64,000 nucleotides of DNA from Klebsiella michiganensis. Lineage in GTDB: Bacteria > Pseudomonadota > Gammaproteobacteria > Enterobacterales > Enterobacteriaceae. Both the position numbers and the translations under genes were made by a program. The stretch spans positions 54,683-118,682 of the forward strand of contig NZ_PRDB01000031.1 of the NCBI RefSeq assembly GCF_002925905.1. The letters run 5' to 3'. Of the stretch, positions 1-9,768 are shown one piece after another; positions within the stretch are counted from its first letter, which is position 1; each line of letters starts with the position of its first letter. The notes beneath the pieces are model-generated. The model had not been told where the DNA came from. It made no database searches and was given only the letters and a program-made list of their open reading frames with translations.

Positions 1-2
1 TG

Positions 3-1373
3 AAAGAGATCAACCGGGTTAAGATTATACAGGACGTCATCGAACGTCGCATCACAACGCGTCGTGCGGCCGAGCACCTTGGTATCAGCGACAGACAATG
101 CCGCCGTCTTCTTGCTCGTTACCGTGAAGGCGGTCCGCTTGGTATGGCCAGCAGACGATGTGGCATGCGTGGTAACCGTCAGTTGCCTCCCGGGCTCGCA
201 GACGAGGCTCTGGAACTGATCAAGACGCGTTATGCTGATTTCGGTCCAACTCTCGCGCGTGAAAAGCTCGAAGAGCTCCACGGACTGTTTCTTGGCAAAG
301 AAACAGTCCGGCGCATCATGGTCCGGGCTGGTTTATGGATCCCCCGTAAACAACGCGCCGCAAGGATCCCTCAACCACGGTACCGGCGTCCTTGCACTGG
401 TGAACTGATACAGATTGACGGCTGTGATCATGACTGGTTTGAAGGCCGTGGCCCGGCCTGCACAGCGCTGGTCTACGTTGATGATGCAACCAGCAAACTG
501 ATGGAACTGTTGTTTGTTAAATCGGAGTCCACGTTTTCTTACTTTGAAGCCACGCGGCGCTATATTGATAAGCATGGTAAACCGCTGGCACTGTACAGCG
601 ATAAAGCTGGTGTTTTTCGTGTTAACAATAAACACGCCACAGGCGGAGACGGACATACTCAGTTTGGGCGAGCCATGCATGAACTGAACATCCAGACTAT
701 CTGTGCAGAAACCAGCCCCGCCAAAGGGCGTGTAGAACGTGCTCACCTGACTTTACAGGATCGTCTGGTAAAAGAACTGCGGTTACAGGGCATTTGCTCA
801 ATGGAGGCTGCAAATGACTTCGCTGAGGCCTATATGGCTGACTATAACCGCCGTTTTGGCAAAGTACCGCGACATGATTTTGACGTACACCGTGCTGTAG
901 AACATGATGAAGACTTGGAGCTTATTTTCACTGTTCGTGAAAAACGTAAAGTCTCAAAATCGTTGACGATACAATATGATAAAATGTTGTACCTGATTGA
1001 AGACAGCGAGCTGAGTCGCCGTGCAATAGGTAAATATATCGATGTGTATCACTATCCTGATGGCAGAAAAGAGCTGCGCCTGAACGGTACGTTACTTCCC
1101 TACTCTACTTACGACCGACTGTCAGAAATCGACCAGGGCGCGATTGTCGATAACAAGCGTCTTGGCCGAACCCTGGAGTTTATCAGTCTGGTGCAGAGCA
1201 AGCGGGATAACACGCGCTCTCAGTCAATTCCCGCTGGTGATGGCCCTTCCCGACGACGGCCAAAGCAGGAAGGGAAGAAATCCCAGCGCTCACTGGATAA
1301 TGATGACATGCTCGAAGCACTCAAACAGCTTCAGTCACGTTCAGAGGATATTTTTGGTAAAAGAGCCCGCTGA
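3..1373 (+). CDS. ISNCY-type DDE transposase, 5' partial
   Basis: The reading frame is already open at base 3, so the true start lies outside the window; an internal ATG at 144 is not the natural start. The visible N-terminal part has a helix-turn-helix (residues reading TTRRAAEHLGISDRQ). The central part is an rve/DDE integrase core with LIQIDGCDHDWFEGRG and later YSDKAGVF, and then an E-containing KGRVERAH segment. This layout matches transposases listed as ISNCY (ISKpn21-like). A related frame occurs at 2248-7201 and a third remnant at 8817-8934. The gene ends 28 bp before a convergent accessory gene. Confidence 0.8.
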   Translation, partial: KEINRVKIIQDVIERRITTRRAAEHLGISDRQCRRLLARYREGGPLGMASRRCGMRGNRQLPPGLADEALELIKTRYADFGPTLAREKLEELHGLFLGKETVRRIMVRAGLWIPRKQRAARIPQPRYRRPCTGELIQIDGCDHDWFEGRGPACTALVYVDDATSKLMELLFVKSESTFSYFEATRRYIDKHGKPLALYSDKAGVFRVNNKHATGGDGHTQFGRAMHELNIQTICAETSPAKGRVERAHLTLQDRLVKELRLQGICSMEAANDFAEAYMADYNRRFGKVPRHDFDVHRAVEHDEDLELIFTVREKRKVSKSLTIQYDKMLYLIEDSELSRRAIGKYIDVYHYPDGRKELRLNGTLLPYSTYDRLSEIDQGAIVDNKRLGRTLEFISLVQSKRDNTRSQSIPAGDGPSRRRPKQEGKKSQRSLDNDDMLEALKQLQSRSEDIFGKRAR

Positions 1374-1401
1374 TGGTACTCACTGACCGGACGGTTGTTG
1401 C

Positions 1402-2034
1402 TCACCAGTTGATATTGTCCGGCCAGACCCATGATGTATTATTCATTTCGTTCAGCATCTTTATGTCCTGCTTTTCACGGGCATACTTACCCCATAATGA
1501 ATCAAAAGAGCGAACAATACTGATTAACTGCTTTTTTCTTTGCTCCGGAGATAAGCTGATAAAATAGCAGCACCTGCTGTCAATATTATCCTCAATGAAA
1601 TTAAAATCAGAGTCTGATGCATATTTTGCTGTTTGCATAATATCATTCGACGTTGTTCGGTCAGACTCTGTTAATGCTGATTCTATCAGGTATTCAAAGG
1701 CATACATGACAGACAGCTGGTTTTTGTCTGTCTGAATATAACCCATTGAGTTTCTGAGTATTGAGGACTGAACCAGGACCAGAGGCCATAAAATCTCAAC
1801 ACCATAAAGCTTATATGTATCATGTTGATCATACTGATGTTGCTCAACACGACGATTACCTTCCCGCGCTTTACGAATATCATAGGCAAGGGATAACATA
1901 AATCCGTCTTTAACTTTAATCAGTGGGCTTTCATCCACGATGTAATGAACGAGTTCGTGCAATTCATTCAGGGCTTCTGAATCTCCCCACAGTATAAAAC
2001 CTGCATTGTTCGGCGTTAACTCGTATCGAAGCAT
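1402..2034 (-). CDS. Hypothetical protein, possible element cargo
   Basis: A soluble protein of about 210 residues with no signal peptide or membrane segment. I prefer the ATG at 2034 (MLRYELTPNN) because an AGGA sequence lies about 10 bases upstream. The ATG at 2046 has no spaced ribosome site. I do not recognise a catalytic motif; the protein is acidic, and a conserved-looking YELTPNNAGFILWGD opening suggests a structural domain of its own. It lies convergent to the ISNCY transposase and inside the presumed end of that element, so it is probably a passenger gene. Function unknown. Confidence 0.65.
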   Translation of the reverse strand: MLRYELTPNNAGFILWGDSEALNELHELVHYIVDESPLIKVKDGFMLSLAYDIRKAREGNRRVEQHQYDQHDTYKLYGVEILWPLVLVQSSILRNSMGYIQTDKNQLSVMYAFEYLIESALTESDRTTSNDIMQTAKYASDSDFNFIEDNIDSRCCYFISLSPEQRKKQLISIVRSFDSLWGKYAREKQDIKMLNEMNNTSWVWPDNINW

Positions 2035-2101
2035 GAGATCAATCATCCTGTTGTTTCAGTCGAAGGAAAGTCTATCAGCAAAGAGAATCTGAGATCAAAG
2101 T

Positions 2102-2142
2102 GGACATTTTAATTGAGCCGGATAAAGGACATTTCAATTGAG
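2102..2142. repeat. Two 16-bp direct repeats at the right end of ISNCY copy 1
   Basis: The sequence GGACATTTTAATTGAG at 2102-2117 recurs as GGACATTTCAATTGAG at 2127-2142, one mismatch, with a 25-bp period. Repeats like this near an element end are plausible transposase binding sites. Just beyond, a TCAGCACA motif appears three times (2158, 2182, 2227), probably belonging to the left end of the next element. Confidence 0.6.
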
Positions 2143-2247
2143 CTTTGACAGGCTTTGTCAGCACAAAGCGTTATTGTCGTCTCAGCACAATTCACACGCG
2201 TCGTGTACGCTAAGCCTTCATTTTGCTCAGCACAGGACCGCGATCTT

Positions 2248-2655
2248 ATGTTGGTGACTATGACAGACAAAGAACTTTACCGGCTTGGCATTATTCAGCG
2301 AGTATTTGACCGGGCTTTGCTTCAGCGCGACGCAGCAGACATACTTAAGCTCAGTGTTCGTCAGGTGCAGCGTCTTGTGCGCCTGTACCGGACAGATGGC
2401 GCAACCGCGTTTGCATCTTCCCGCCGTGGACGTCCTGCAAACAACCGGATCGATGAAGAAACACGCTGTAAAGCCCTGGATTTGATCCGGTGCCACTATT
2501 CAGATTTTGGCCCAACGCTCGCAACCGAAAAACTGGCTGAACGCCATCATATTCATCTCTCTGTTGAAACCGTCCGTAACTGGATGACAGCCGACGGTCT
2601 CTGGCGTCCTCATTCCCGCCGGCGAACCCGGGTTTACCAGCCACGCTTGGAGTGA
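2248..2655 (+). pseudogene. ISNCY-type transposase copy 2, N-terminal part
   Basis: Starting at ATG 2248 (MLVTMTDKELYRLG), this encodes about 133 residues similar to the N-terminal half of copy 1, including the helix-turn-helix and the segment CHYSDFGPTLATEKLAERHH. The family frame stops after YQPR, where the inverted repeat of an IS3-family element begins at 2648; the last two codons and the stop come from that insertion. The C-terminal part resumes at 6420. About 60 codons present in copy 1 between QPR and Y(I/V)(D/E)KHGKPLA are missing, so the gene cannot be restored by simple excision. Confidence 0.8.
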
Positions 2656-2677
2656 CCCCGAGCCCGTAGACAAATCT

Positions 2678-3822
<1,145 letters not shown>

Positions 3823-3874
3823 CAAATCTAAGCCAGATCATAGTAATCCACTTTTGAGATACAAGGAGGAGTCT

Positions 3875-4159
3875 ATGGGCACACCACGTTTTACCCCTGA
3901 ATTTAAGGAAGAGGCCGTCCGCCAGATCACCGAGCGGGGCTATTCTATTGCTGAAGTATCTGAACGGCTCGGCGTGTCGGCGCACAGCCTATATAAATGG
4001 CTCCGGGCTGTTAAGCCTGACAACAGTGGACAGCAGGCACAGGATTTACTGGATGCCAGAACAGAAATTCTCAGGCTGAAAGCACAGCTTAAACGCACTG
4101 AGGAAGAGCGGGATATTCTGAAAAAGGCAGCGCGGTACTTTGCAAGGGAGCCCGACTGA
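3875..4159 (+). CDS. IS3-family transposase OrfA
   Basis: A 94-residue HTH protein starting MGTPRFTPEFKEEAV; the start at 3875 is supported by AAGGAGGA seven bases upstream. The helix-turn-helix (GYSIAEVSERLGVSAHSLYKW) is followed by a leucine-zipper-like segment (LRLKAQLKRTEEERDIL) typical of IS3 OrfA. In intact elements OrfA and OrfB are joined by programmed -1 frameshifting; here OrfB is interrupted, so no functional fusion can be made. Confidence 0.9.
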   Translation: MGTPRFTPEFKEEAVRQITERGYSIAEVSERLGVSAHSLYKWLRAVKPDNSGQQAQDLLDARTEILRLKAQLKRTEEERDILKKAARYFAREPD

Positions 4160-4731
4160 AGTATCGCTTTATCAACGATCACCGTGAAATCTGGTCGATC
4201 GTTACAATGTGTCGGGTCCTTAAGGTTGCCCGTGCCGGATTTTATGTCTGGCTCCACAACCCTGTATCTGCCGGAGAAAAGGATAACCAGCGACTGCTGG
4301 AACTCATCCGCGACTCCTATACGCTGAGTGGTGGAGTTTACGGTTATCGCAGGGTTCATGGCGATCTTCGCGAAATTGGCGAAGTGTGCAGCAGAAACCG
4401 GGTTGCCAAAATCATGAGGAAAAACAGGATTCAGGCTATACATGGTTATAAAGTGCCACGCGGGAGTCGGGGACGACCGTCACTGATAGCGCCTAATCAC
4501 GTGCGGCGTGAATTTACTGTAGTGAAGCCCAATCAGGTGTGGGTCACCGACATCACCTACATCCGCACCTGGCAGGGCTGGCTGTACCTGGCAGTGGTTA
4601 TCGATCTTTTTGCCCGTAATGTGGTGGGCTGGTCGATGAAGCCGACACTGTCGCGCGAGCTGGCACTGGATGCGCTGCTGATGGCGGTCTGGCGACGTAA
4701 ACCTGAAGAAAACGTCATTGTGCACAGCGAT

Positions 4732-6105
4732 AGTAATAATGCCGATGTCAGTCTTTACCACCACTTAGTTTGCCGTTTAACCAGATTGGTGTGATTACTG
4801 ATGCAGTGAAGACCTTCCCGCATCCTGACTCACACAGCGATCGACCTTTTGTGTCCTGCCCTGGACCCGTCGGTTGCCGGAAGCGCCTTCATGCGAGGCA
4901 TCTCCTCACCGATGCGCGTGACTCAAGAAGGGCCTGACGGCTTGTCTCGTTACTGTCCTGTCCGGGTTATCTGTCTGGAGATTCAACTCTGTTTCCTCAC
5001 AGGAGCTCTGTCATGGTTGATAAAGTTACCGAAGCTGCCGTTGTGGGTGGCGTGGATACACATAAAGATTTGCACGTTGCCGCTGTCGTAGATCAGAACA
5101 ATAAAGTCCTTGGGACTCAGTATTTCTCCACAACACGACAAGGTTACCGGCAGATGCTGGCATGGATGACCTCGTTTGGGACATTAAAGCGAATTGGTGT
5201 TGAGTGCACAGGTACCTATGGTTCCGGTTTGCTTCGTTATTTTCAGAGCGCCGGGTTAGAAGTTCTTGAGGTGACTGCTCCAGACCGGATGGAGCGACGC
5301 AAACGGGGTAAAAGTGACACAATTGATGCTGAATGTGCCGCTCATGCAGCATTCTCAGGCATCAGGACAGTTACTCCCAAAACGCGTGATGGCATGATTG
5401 AGTCCCTGCGGGTATTAAAAACTTGCCGAAAAACAGCAATATCAGCCCGCAGAGTCGCTCTCCAGATTATCCATTCAAATATTATCTCTGCCCCGGATGA
5501 ATTACGTGAACAGCTCAGAAATATGACGCGCATGCAGCTCATCAGGACCCTGGGTTCCTGGAGACCTGATGCCAGTGAATACCGCAATGTAACCAACGTT
5601 TATCGCATTTCATTAAAGTCCCTTGCCCGACGCTATCTCGAGTTACATGACGAAATCGCTGATCTGGATGTCATGATTGCGGCAATTGTCGACGAGTTGG
5701 CACCTGAGCTGATTAAACGTAATGCTATCGGATACGAAAGCGCTTCACAGTTGCTGATCACTGCCGGAGACAATCCTCAACGGTTAAGATCAGAATCAGG
5801 ATTTGCGGCACTGTGTGGTGTCAGCCCGGTCCCCGTTTCTTCTGGAAAAACGAACCGTTACCGACTTAATCGTGGTGGAGATCGTGCTGCAAATAGTGCA
5901 CTTCACATCATCGCCATCGGACGCTTACGAACTGACGCAAAAACAAAGGAATATGTCGCCAGGCGTGTAGCCGAAGGACATACAAAAATGGAAGCGATAC
6001 GCTGTCTAAAGCGATATATCTCCCGCGAAGTTTACACGTTACTGCGCAATCAAAACAGGCGGATCAACAGTATCCCGATAACAGCTTGACTCTTAGAAGG
6101 GCGTC
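4732..6105 (+). mobile_element. IS110-family element B inserted in IS3 orfB
   Basis: Boundaries are placed from the interrupted orfB codons: ...CACAGCGAT ends at 4731 and CAGGGCAGTCAG resumes at 6106. The element is about 1374 bp and carries one transposase gene (5013-6089). There is a 280-bp non-coding stretch upstream of the gene, which in IS110 elements typically specifies the guide (bridge) RNA. That role here is inferred from the family. Confidence 0.8.
5013..6089 (+). CDS. IS110-family transposase
   Basis: A 358-residue protein with N-terminal DEDD motifs GGVDTHKDLHVAAVVD, VECTGTYGSGL and RGKSDTIDAECAAHAA. The C-terminal Tnp20 domain has ESGFAALCGVSPVPVSSGK and NRYRLNRGGDRAANSALH. It differs clearly from element A (2718-3686), so the two IS110 elements are different types rather than copies. 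An ATG at 5013 follows an AGGAG site at 5001-5005. It appears full length. Confidence 0.9.
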   Translation: MVDKVTEAAVVGGVDTHKDLHVAAVVDQNNKVLGTQYFSTTRQGYRQMLAWMTSFGTLKRIGVECTGTYGSGLLRYFQSAGLEVLEVTAPDRMERRKRGKSDTIDAECAAHAAFSGIRTVTPKTRDGMIESLRVLKTCRKTAISARRVALQIIHSNIISAPDELREQLRNMTRMQLIRTLGSWRPDASEYRNVTNVYRISLKSLARRYLELHDEIADLDVMIAAIVDELAPELIKRNAIGYESASQLLITAGDNPQRLRSESGFAALCGVSPVPVSSGKTNRYRLNRGGDRAANSALHIIAIGRLRTDAKTKEYVARRVAEGHTKMEAIRCLKRYISREVYTLLRNQNRRINSIPITA

Positions 6106-6419
6106 CAGGGCAGTCAGTATGGCAGTGATGACTGGCAGCGGTTCTGCCGGGCCAATAATCTGGTACCGAGCATGAGCCGTCGCGGCAACTGCTGGGATAA
6201 TGCAGTGGCAGAATCGTTCTTCAGTTCACTCAAAAAAGAGCGCATCAGGAAGCGGATATACAAAACCCGGGACATGGCCCGGGCGGATATTTTCGATTAT
6301 ATTGAAGTGTTCTACAACCGGGCCCGGCGCCACAGTCATCTCGGCGGCGTCAGCCCGGAGGCCTTCGAAAAGGCCTCGCAGTGAGGACAGAAACTGTCTA
6401 CCGGAGCGTGGTCACTCCA

Positions 6420-7201
6420 GTGAATATGTTGAGAAACATGGTAAGCCGCTGGCATTTTACAGCGACAAACACGGTATTTTTCGAGTAAATCATGCCGCCG
6501 GAAGCAAATCTGGAACTCAATTTGGTCGAGTCCTGCACGATATTGGTGTTGAGCTTATCTGTGCGAACAGCCCTCAGGCAAAAGGTCGTGTTGAGCGTGC
6601 CAACAAAACACTTCAGGACAGGCTCATCAAAGAAATGCGCCTCAATAAAATAAGCAGTATCGAAGAAGCCAATGCTTGGCTGGAAACGTTTATCGTAAAC
6701 TTCAACCAGCGCTTCGCCAAAACGCCCAAATATCCAAAAAACCTTCATCGCCCTGTGGCAGAAACGATTGTGGATCTGGATGATATTTTCTCATGGCAGG
6801 AAACCCGTAAACTCTCGAAATCATTAACATTCCGTTATGATAAGATGATATATCTGGTTGAACCCACAGAAGAAAACACCCGAATTGCCGGGGAGAATAT
6901 TAAGGTCTTTGATTACCCTGATGGCACCCTCGCCTTCAAATACGGCCACCGCGCCCTCTCCTATCAGGTATTCGATAAACTGGACTGTATCGATCAGGGG
7001 CAAATTGTCGATAATAAGCGACTCGGTGCAGTGCTCCGATTGGCTCAGGATAAAATGGATGAATTGGATCGTAACGGCAAACGTGAGCGAAGCACAAAGA
7101 TGCCGAAGCGGCGTGCTCAGGCTCGTATACAGGAACAGTTACGAGCAATTAATCCAGTTCTGGTTAATCCAAAAGAATTTCGTGCGAGCTTGAAAAGATA
7201 A
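6420..7201 (+). pseudogene. ISNCY-type transposase copy 2, C-terminal part
   Basis: After the IS3-family right repeat, the frame resumes as EYVEKHGKPLAFYSDKHGIF. It matches copy 1 through the E-containing KGRVERANKTLQDRLIKEM, the RKLSKSLTFRYDKMIYLVE domain and the end PKEFRASLKR. An ORF starting at 6200 reads in from the IS3 element and is an artefact of the junction. The gene stops at 7201, facing the convergent Abi-like gene across a hairpin. Confidence 0.85.
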
Positions 7202-7217
7202 TCTTATCTAAATTTGT

Positions 7218-7245
7218 AAAGGCATTATTATATTACAATGCCTTT
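7218..7245. terminator. Bidirectional hairpin between convergent genes
   Basis: Perfect 9-bp arms AAAGGCATT and AATGCCTTT enclose a 10-base AT-rich loop, with A-rich and T-rich sides. It sits between the ends of the ISNCY transposase and the Abi-like gene and probably terminates both. Confidence 0.65.
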
Positions 7246-7271
7246 ATAAAAAGATAGAAACTCCAATCTAA

Positions 7272-8090
7272 TTATATTTTATTCGCATGGATAACATCCA
7301 TAATAAATACAACTAAGGTGTGAGATGCATTGACTGCGAGTCTAGCTTCGGCAACTACGATCTGCGGAGGGTTTTGACCACGCCCATGAGCACTCCCTAT
7401 ATGTGATCTGAATGCACCAATACCGTCAATTATTGATGAAATTCCTTTTAAAATTTTGTGCTGATCATCCGCTAACGTAGCGTCGGCATTAAGGTTCAAG
7501 CTCGGCTGCACGGCAGCCCAAAGAGGTGCTACATTCAATTTTTGTGGCATAGGTAAATCGAATTTTTCTATGTAGCATTTTAATGCAGATTCAATTATCG
7601 CACATGCTGCGGTGACTGATGCATGCGGATCGGTTTGAATATTCTCTACTGCACGAAGAAACTCATTTTCAATAGATGAGTAGTCGCCAGACTTCAGATA
7701 ATCCTCTAGCGTTTTAGAAATCGGAGTCGAACCTGATTTAGTGATAAATCCATTGAGTCTGTAGACTAATTGGTTCTTAGATAAAGCATCGATTATTCTT
7801 TTTTGCCCATATTCGACAGTAGATCCAGCTCCAGCCCTAGAGTATGAATTCGGAGGTAAATCCATGTAATTCTGGATGATACTGCCTAATACTGAAATTG
7901 CATCTATCGAGTCGTCTTCATTGCAAATTTTCAGCCAATTACTGCATTTGGTTTCACAGTTTCCCATTGGCACCTCACCAGGTGCGCCTGATTCCATAAA
8001 CAGCGAATTTAAAGACGTATGGCTAAAATAATGTTCACTAAGTACTGAAGACACCGCGCCAATGACATTGTTAGGTATTTTATTATTCAT
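7272..8090 (-). CDS. Abi_C-like abortive infection protein
   Basis: A 272-residue soluble protein. The C-terminal half (about 150-270) resembles the Abi_C domain of abortive infection proteins: ASVTAACAIIESALKCYIEK, a central LWAAVQPSLNL, then ILKGISSIIDGIGAFRS and HIGSAHGRG. The N-terminal half has no feature I recognise. Proteins with this domain are often linked to phage exclusion, but the activity is mostly untested. The gene starts 8 bp after the serine resolvase gene, so the two are probably co-transcribed. It converges on the ISNCY transposase and may be cargo of that element. Confidence 0.7.
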   Translation of the reverse strand: MNNKIPNNVIGAVSSVLSEHYFSHTSLNSLFMESGAPGEVPMGNCETKCSNWLKICNEDDSIDAISVLGSIIQNYMDLPPNSYSRAGAGSTVEYGQKRIIDALSKNQLVYRLNGFITKSGSTPISKTLEDYLKSGDYSSIENEFLRAVENIQTDPHASVTAACAIIESALKCYIEKFDLPMPQKLNVAPLWAAVQPSLNLNADATLADDQHKILKGISSIIDGIGAFRSHIGSAHGRGQNPPQIVVAEARLAVNASHTLVVFIMDVIHANKI

Positions 8091-8098
8091 TTTATTCC

Positions 8099-8671
8099 TT
8101 AGTTATTATTCGATTGCTGATTTTTAATGTATTTTTTTAACCGAAAGTAAGTGGCCCGCGAAATGCCTGTTTTTTCCATAACCACTCTGGCTGGTTGTTT
8201 CTGATCAATAAGCGCCATGGCCGAGTCCGATTTCAGGTGGGGCTTACGTCCGAATTTCACACCGGACGCCATAGCAATCAACCGTCCCTCGTTGGTACGT
8301 TCCAGAATACGCTCCCGTTCAGCCTCAGCCACAGCAGCCAAAATCTGAATCACCATTTTCCCCATTGTCCCTTCGGTACTCAGGCCATTTTCAAGAAAAC
8401 GGATGGCAATCCCCTTTTTATAGCAGGCATCAACGATATGGATCATATCTGCGGTATTGCGCCCTAGCCGGTCCATTTTGGTACAAATGATAATGTCGTC
8501 TTTTTCCGCCCGGGCAAGCAGCTGCTGCAACCCTGCGCGGTCGTCCGTGGCTCCCGACATCATGTCAGTAAAAATTCTGTCATCTCTAACGCCAATTGAT
8601 TTCAGCTCTGTAATTTGCACTGTCAGCTTCTGATGGCTGGTTGATACCCTTGCATATCCCAGTAATGCCAT
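8099..8671 (-). CDS. Serine recombinase (resolvase/invertase family)
   Basis: A 190-residue protein with the catalytic domain opening MALLGYARVSTSHQ (nucleophile Ser10). TKMDRLGRN carries the conserved arginine region, and GKMVIQILAAVAEAERERILERT forms the E-helix. A short C-terminal helix-turn-helix (ARVVMEKTGISRATYFRLKK) follows. Length and order match Tn3-type TnpR and related invertases. No Tn3-type transposase is next to it, so it may resolve a different unit or act alone. A dyad upstream could be its site. It is the first gene of a two-gene unit with the Abi-like gene. Confidence 0.85.
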   Translation of the reverse strand: MALLGYARVSTSHQKLTVQITELKSIGVRDDRIFTDMMSGATDDRAGLQQLLARAEKDDIIICTKMDRLGRNTADMIHIVDACYKKGIAIRFLENGLSTEGTMGKMVIQILAAVAEAERERILERTNEGRLIAMASGVKFGRKPHLKSDSAMALIDQKQPARVVMEKTGISRATYFRLKKYIKNQQSNNN

Positions 8672-8692
8672 AATGGTCTCACAAATCGATAT

Positions 8693-8710
8693 TGATACTA
8701 TGAAGTATCA
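8693..8710. promoter_or_regulatory. Dyad upstream of resolvase, possible res subsite
   Basis: TGATACT and AGTATCA are perfect 7-bp arms separated by four bases, starting 22 bases before the resolvase start. A further TGATACT lies at 8732-8738. Serine resolvases bind paired imperfect dyads in front of their own gene, so this is a candidate site. It overlaps the likely promoter and could also autoregulate. Inference only. Confidence 0.4.
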
Positions 8711-8816
8711 TTAGACATAAATCACGATTTCTGATACTACATTTGAAGTCGTTTTGAGGAGTCTCACAATTTATAACATTTGAGACGAAGGTATTGTTCG
8801 AAAATGAGCATGAAGC

Positions 8817-8934
8817 CGGTGCGTAGCAAGAAGATGGCTAAAAGACGAGCGCAAGCCGGGCTCAGGAACAACTCAGGGCCATTAACCAAGTGCTGGTGAA
8901 TCCGGCAGAGTTCAGGGCCAGCCTGAAACGTTAA
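8817..8934 (+). pseudogene. Relic of a third ISNCY transposase 3' end
   Basis: The end of this stretch encodes RAQEQLRAINQVLVNPAEF followed by RASLKR and a stop. That is nearly the same as the C-terminus of copy 2 (QEQLRAINPVLVNPKEF) but with different codons, so it comes from a separate element. Just upstream KMAKRRAQA is visible in another frame, so there is at least one frameshift. Everything further 5' is lost. Confidence 0.75.
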
Positions 8935-8958
8935 CAACCCCCTATCCTACTTATCCTG

Positions 8959-9378
8959 TTAGAAATGGCTCTGACAGGCATGGCAATATTTGCTGCCGAA
9001 ATGGGCATTAATCCCTGTGGCTTGCATCACTGAGGAAAGTTTTTTGGGAGAGCCTTCGTAGCACTTAGGACAGAAAGGACCATTTGGCTTTCCATCAACA
9101 GATGTAGTTCTGTAATAAAAACCATCCCGGAATTCTAATTCATCAACTGTACTGAGTTGGGCTTTGAGAGATGAGATTTCCCCCTGCAGAGAACTTATCT
9201 CCTGTTGAGCTTCAGCGAGATTCATTCTGGCATCGCTCAGGCTTAAGTATAACTCGCTGAGTTTTAATCGAAACTCTGCTTCATTGAACGCTGCGGTTGC
9301 ATCCTTAAGGTCTTTTGCAATATTGAAAGCCAGCTTTACTGCATTTAGCCCTGCTGTAATTGAAGCCATATCAGCCAT
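8959..9378 (-). CDS. Coiled-coil protein with C-terminal zinc ribbon
   Basis: A 139-residue protein of unknown function. Residues 1-35 form an Ala-rich helix. Residues about 35-80 are strongly heptad-like (LSELYLSLSDARMNLAEAQQ and onward), indicating a coiled coil. The C-terminal part has CPKC (103-106) and CHAC (132-135), a likely zinc ribbon. It sits 24 bp from, and convergent to, the ISNCY transposase relic, the same arrangement as two other accessory genes here. Start at 9378; the upstream side is cut off 32 bp away by an IS3-family element, so its native promoter may be lost. Confidence 0.6.
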   Translation of the reverse strand: MADMASITAGLNAVKLAFNIAKDLKDATAAFNEAEFRLKLSELYLSLSDARMNLAEAQQEISSLQGEISSLKAQLSTVDELEFRDGFYYRTTSVDGKPNGPFCPKCYEGSPKKLSSVMQATGINAHFGSKYCHACQSHF

Positions 9379-9481
9379 TTATCTTTCCTTTTGATTAAAT
9401 TCACAGCACCTGACCTGCTCCCCGTTGATTAGTACACCCCGATGTTAGTAATGTCTTCATAAGCCACATGAGGACATCCCC

Positions 9482-9745
9482 ATGAAGAAGCGTTTTTCCG
9501 ACGAACAGATCATCAGTATTCTCCGCGAAGCCGAAGCTGGGGTACCCGCCCGTGAACTCTGCCGCAAGCATGCCATTTCCGATGCCACGTTTTACACCTG
9601 GCGTAAGAAGTATGGCGGTATGGAGGTGCCTGAAGTTAAGCGCCTGAAGTCGCTTGAGGAAGAGAACACCAGACTCAAGAAGCTGCTTGCCGAAGCCATG
9701 CTGGATAAAGAGGCGCTTCAGGTGGCTCTTGGGCGAAAGTACTGA
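9482..9745 (+). CDS. IS3-family transposase OrfA (IS407-like)
   Basis: An 87-residue HTH protein with [20 protein letters not shown], the recognition-helix region [20 protein letters not shown] and a leucine-rich C-terminal helix ([19 protein letters not shown]). This is the usual OrfA layout for the IS407 branch of IS3. The start is the ATG at 9482. It overlaps the orfB frame near its stop, where -1 frameshifting would make the full transposase. Confidence 0.9.
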   Translation: MKKRFSDEQIISILREAEAGVPARELCRKHAISDATFYTWRKKYGGMEVPEVKRLKSLEEENTRLKKLLAEAMLDKEALQVALGRKY

Positions 9746-9768
9746 CGACAGACCAGAAGCGGGAAGCC

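Larger units (their letters stand above)
1..2150 (+). mobile_element. ISNCY-type insertion element, copy 1 (5' end outside window)
   Basis: The transposase gene is open at the left window edge and ends at 1373. A convergent accessory gene (1402-2034) and a pair of near-identical 16-bp repeats (2102-2142) follow. The next transposase of the same family starts at 2248, so this element most likely ends near 2150. The overall size would be about 2.2-2.3 kb, which fits the Klebsiella element ISKpn21 as I remember it. That name is a guess from memory. The right boundary is inferred, because no flanking duplication can be tested with the left end missing. Confidence 0.6.
4160..6384 (+). pseudogene. 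IS3-family transposase OrfB split by IS110-family element B
   Basis: The left part (4160-4731) encodes KYRFINDHREIW through the integrase core VWVTDITYIRTW and LAVVIDLFARNVVGWS up to VHSD. The frame is cut by the IS110-family element and resumes at 6106 with QGSQYGSDDWQRF. It continues through SMSRRGNCWDNAVAESFFSS and ends at 6384. Both parts are in the same frame, so precise removal of 4732-6105 would restore a standard OrfB with its DDE residues. Confidence 0.85.

Noticed and set aside
2155..2247. Upstream extension of the ISNCY copy 2 transposase
   Set aside because: It reads through repeated TCAGCACA end motifs and has no similarity to copy 1; ATG 2248 is better.
6200..7201. A 333-residue open frame starting in the IS3-family element
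   Set aside because: It crosses the IS3 right repeat; only the part after 6420 is ISNCY transposase, so the start is an artefact.
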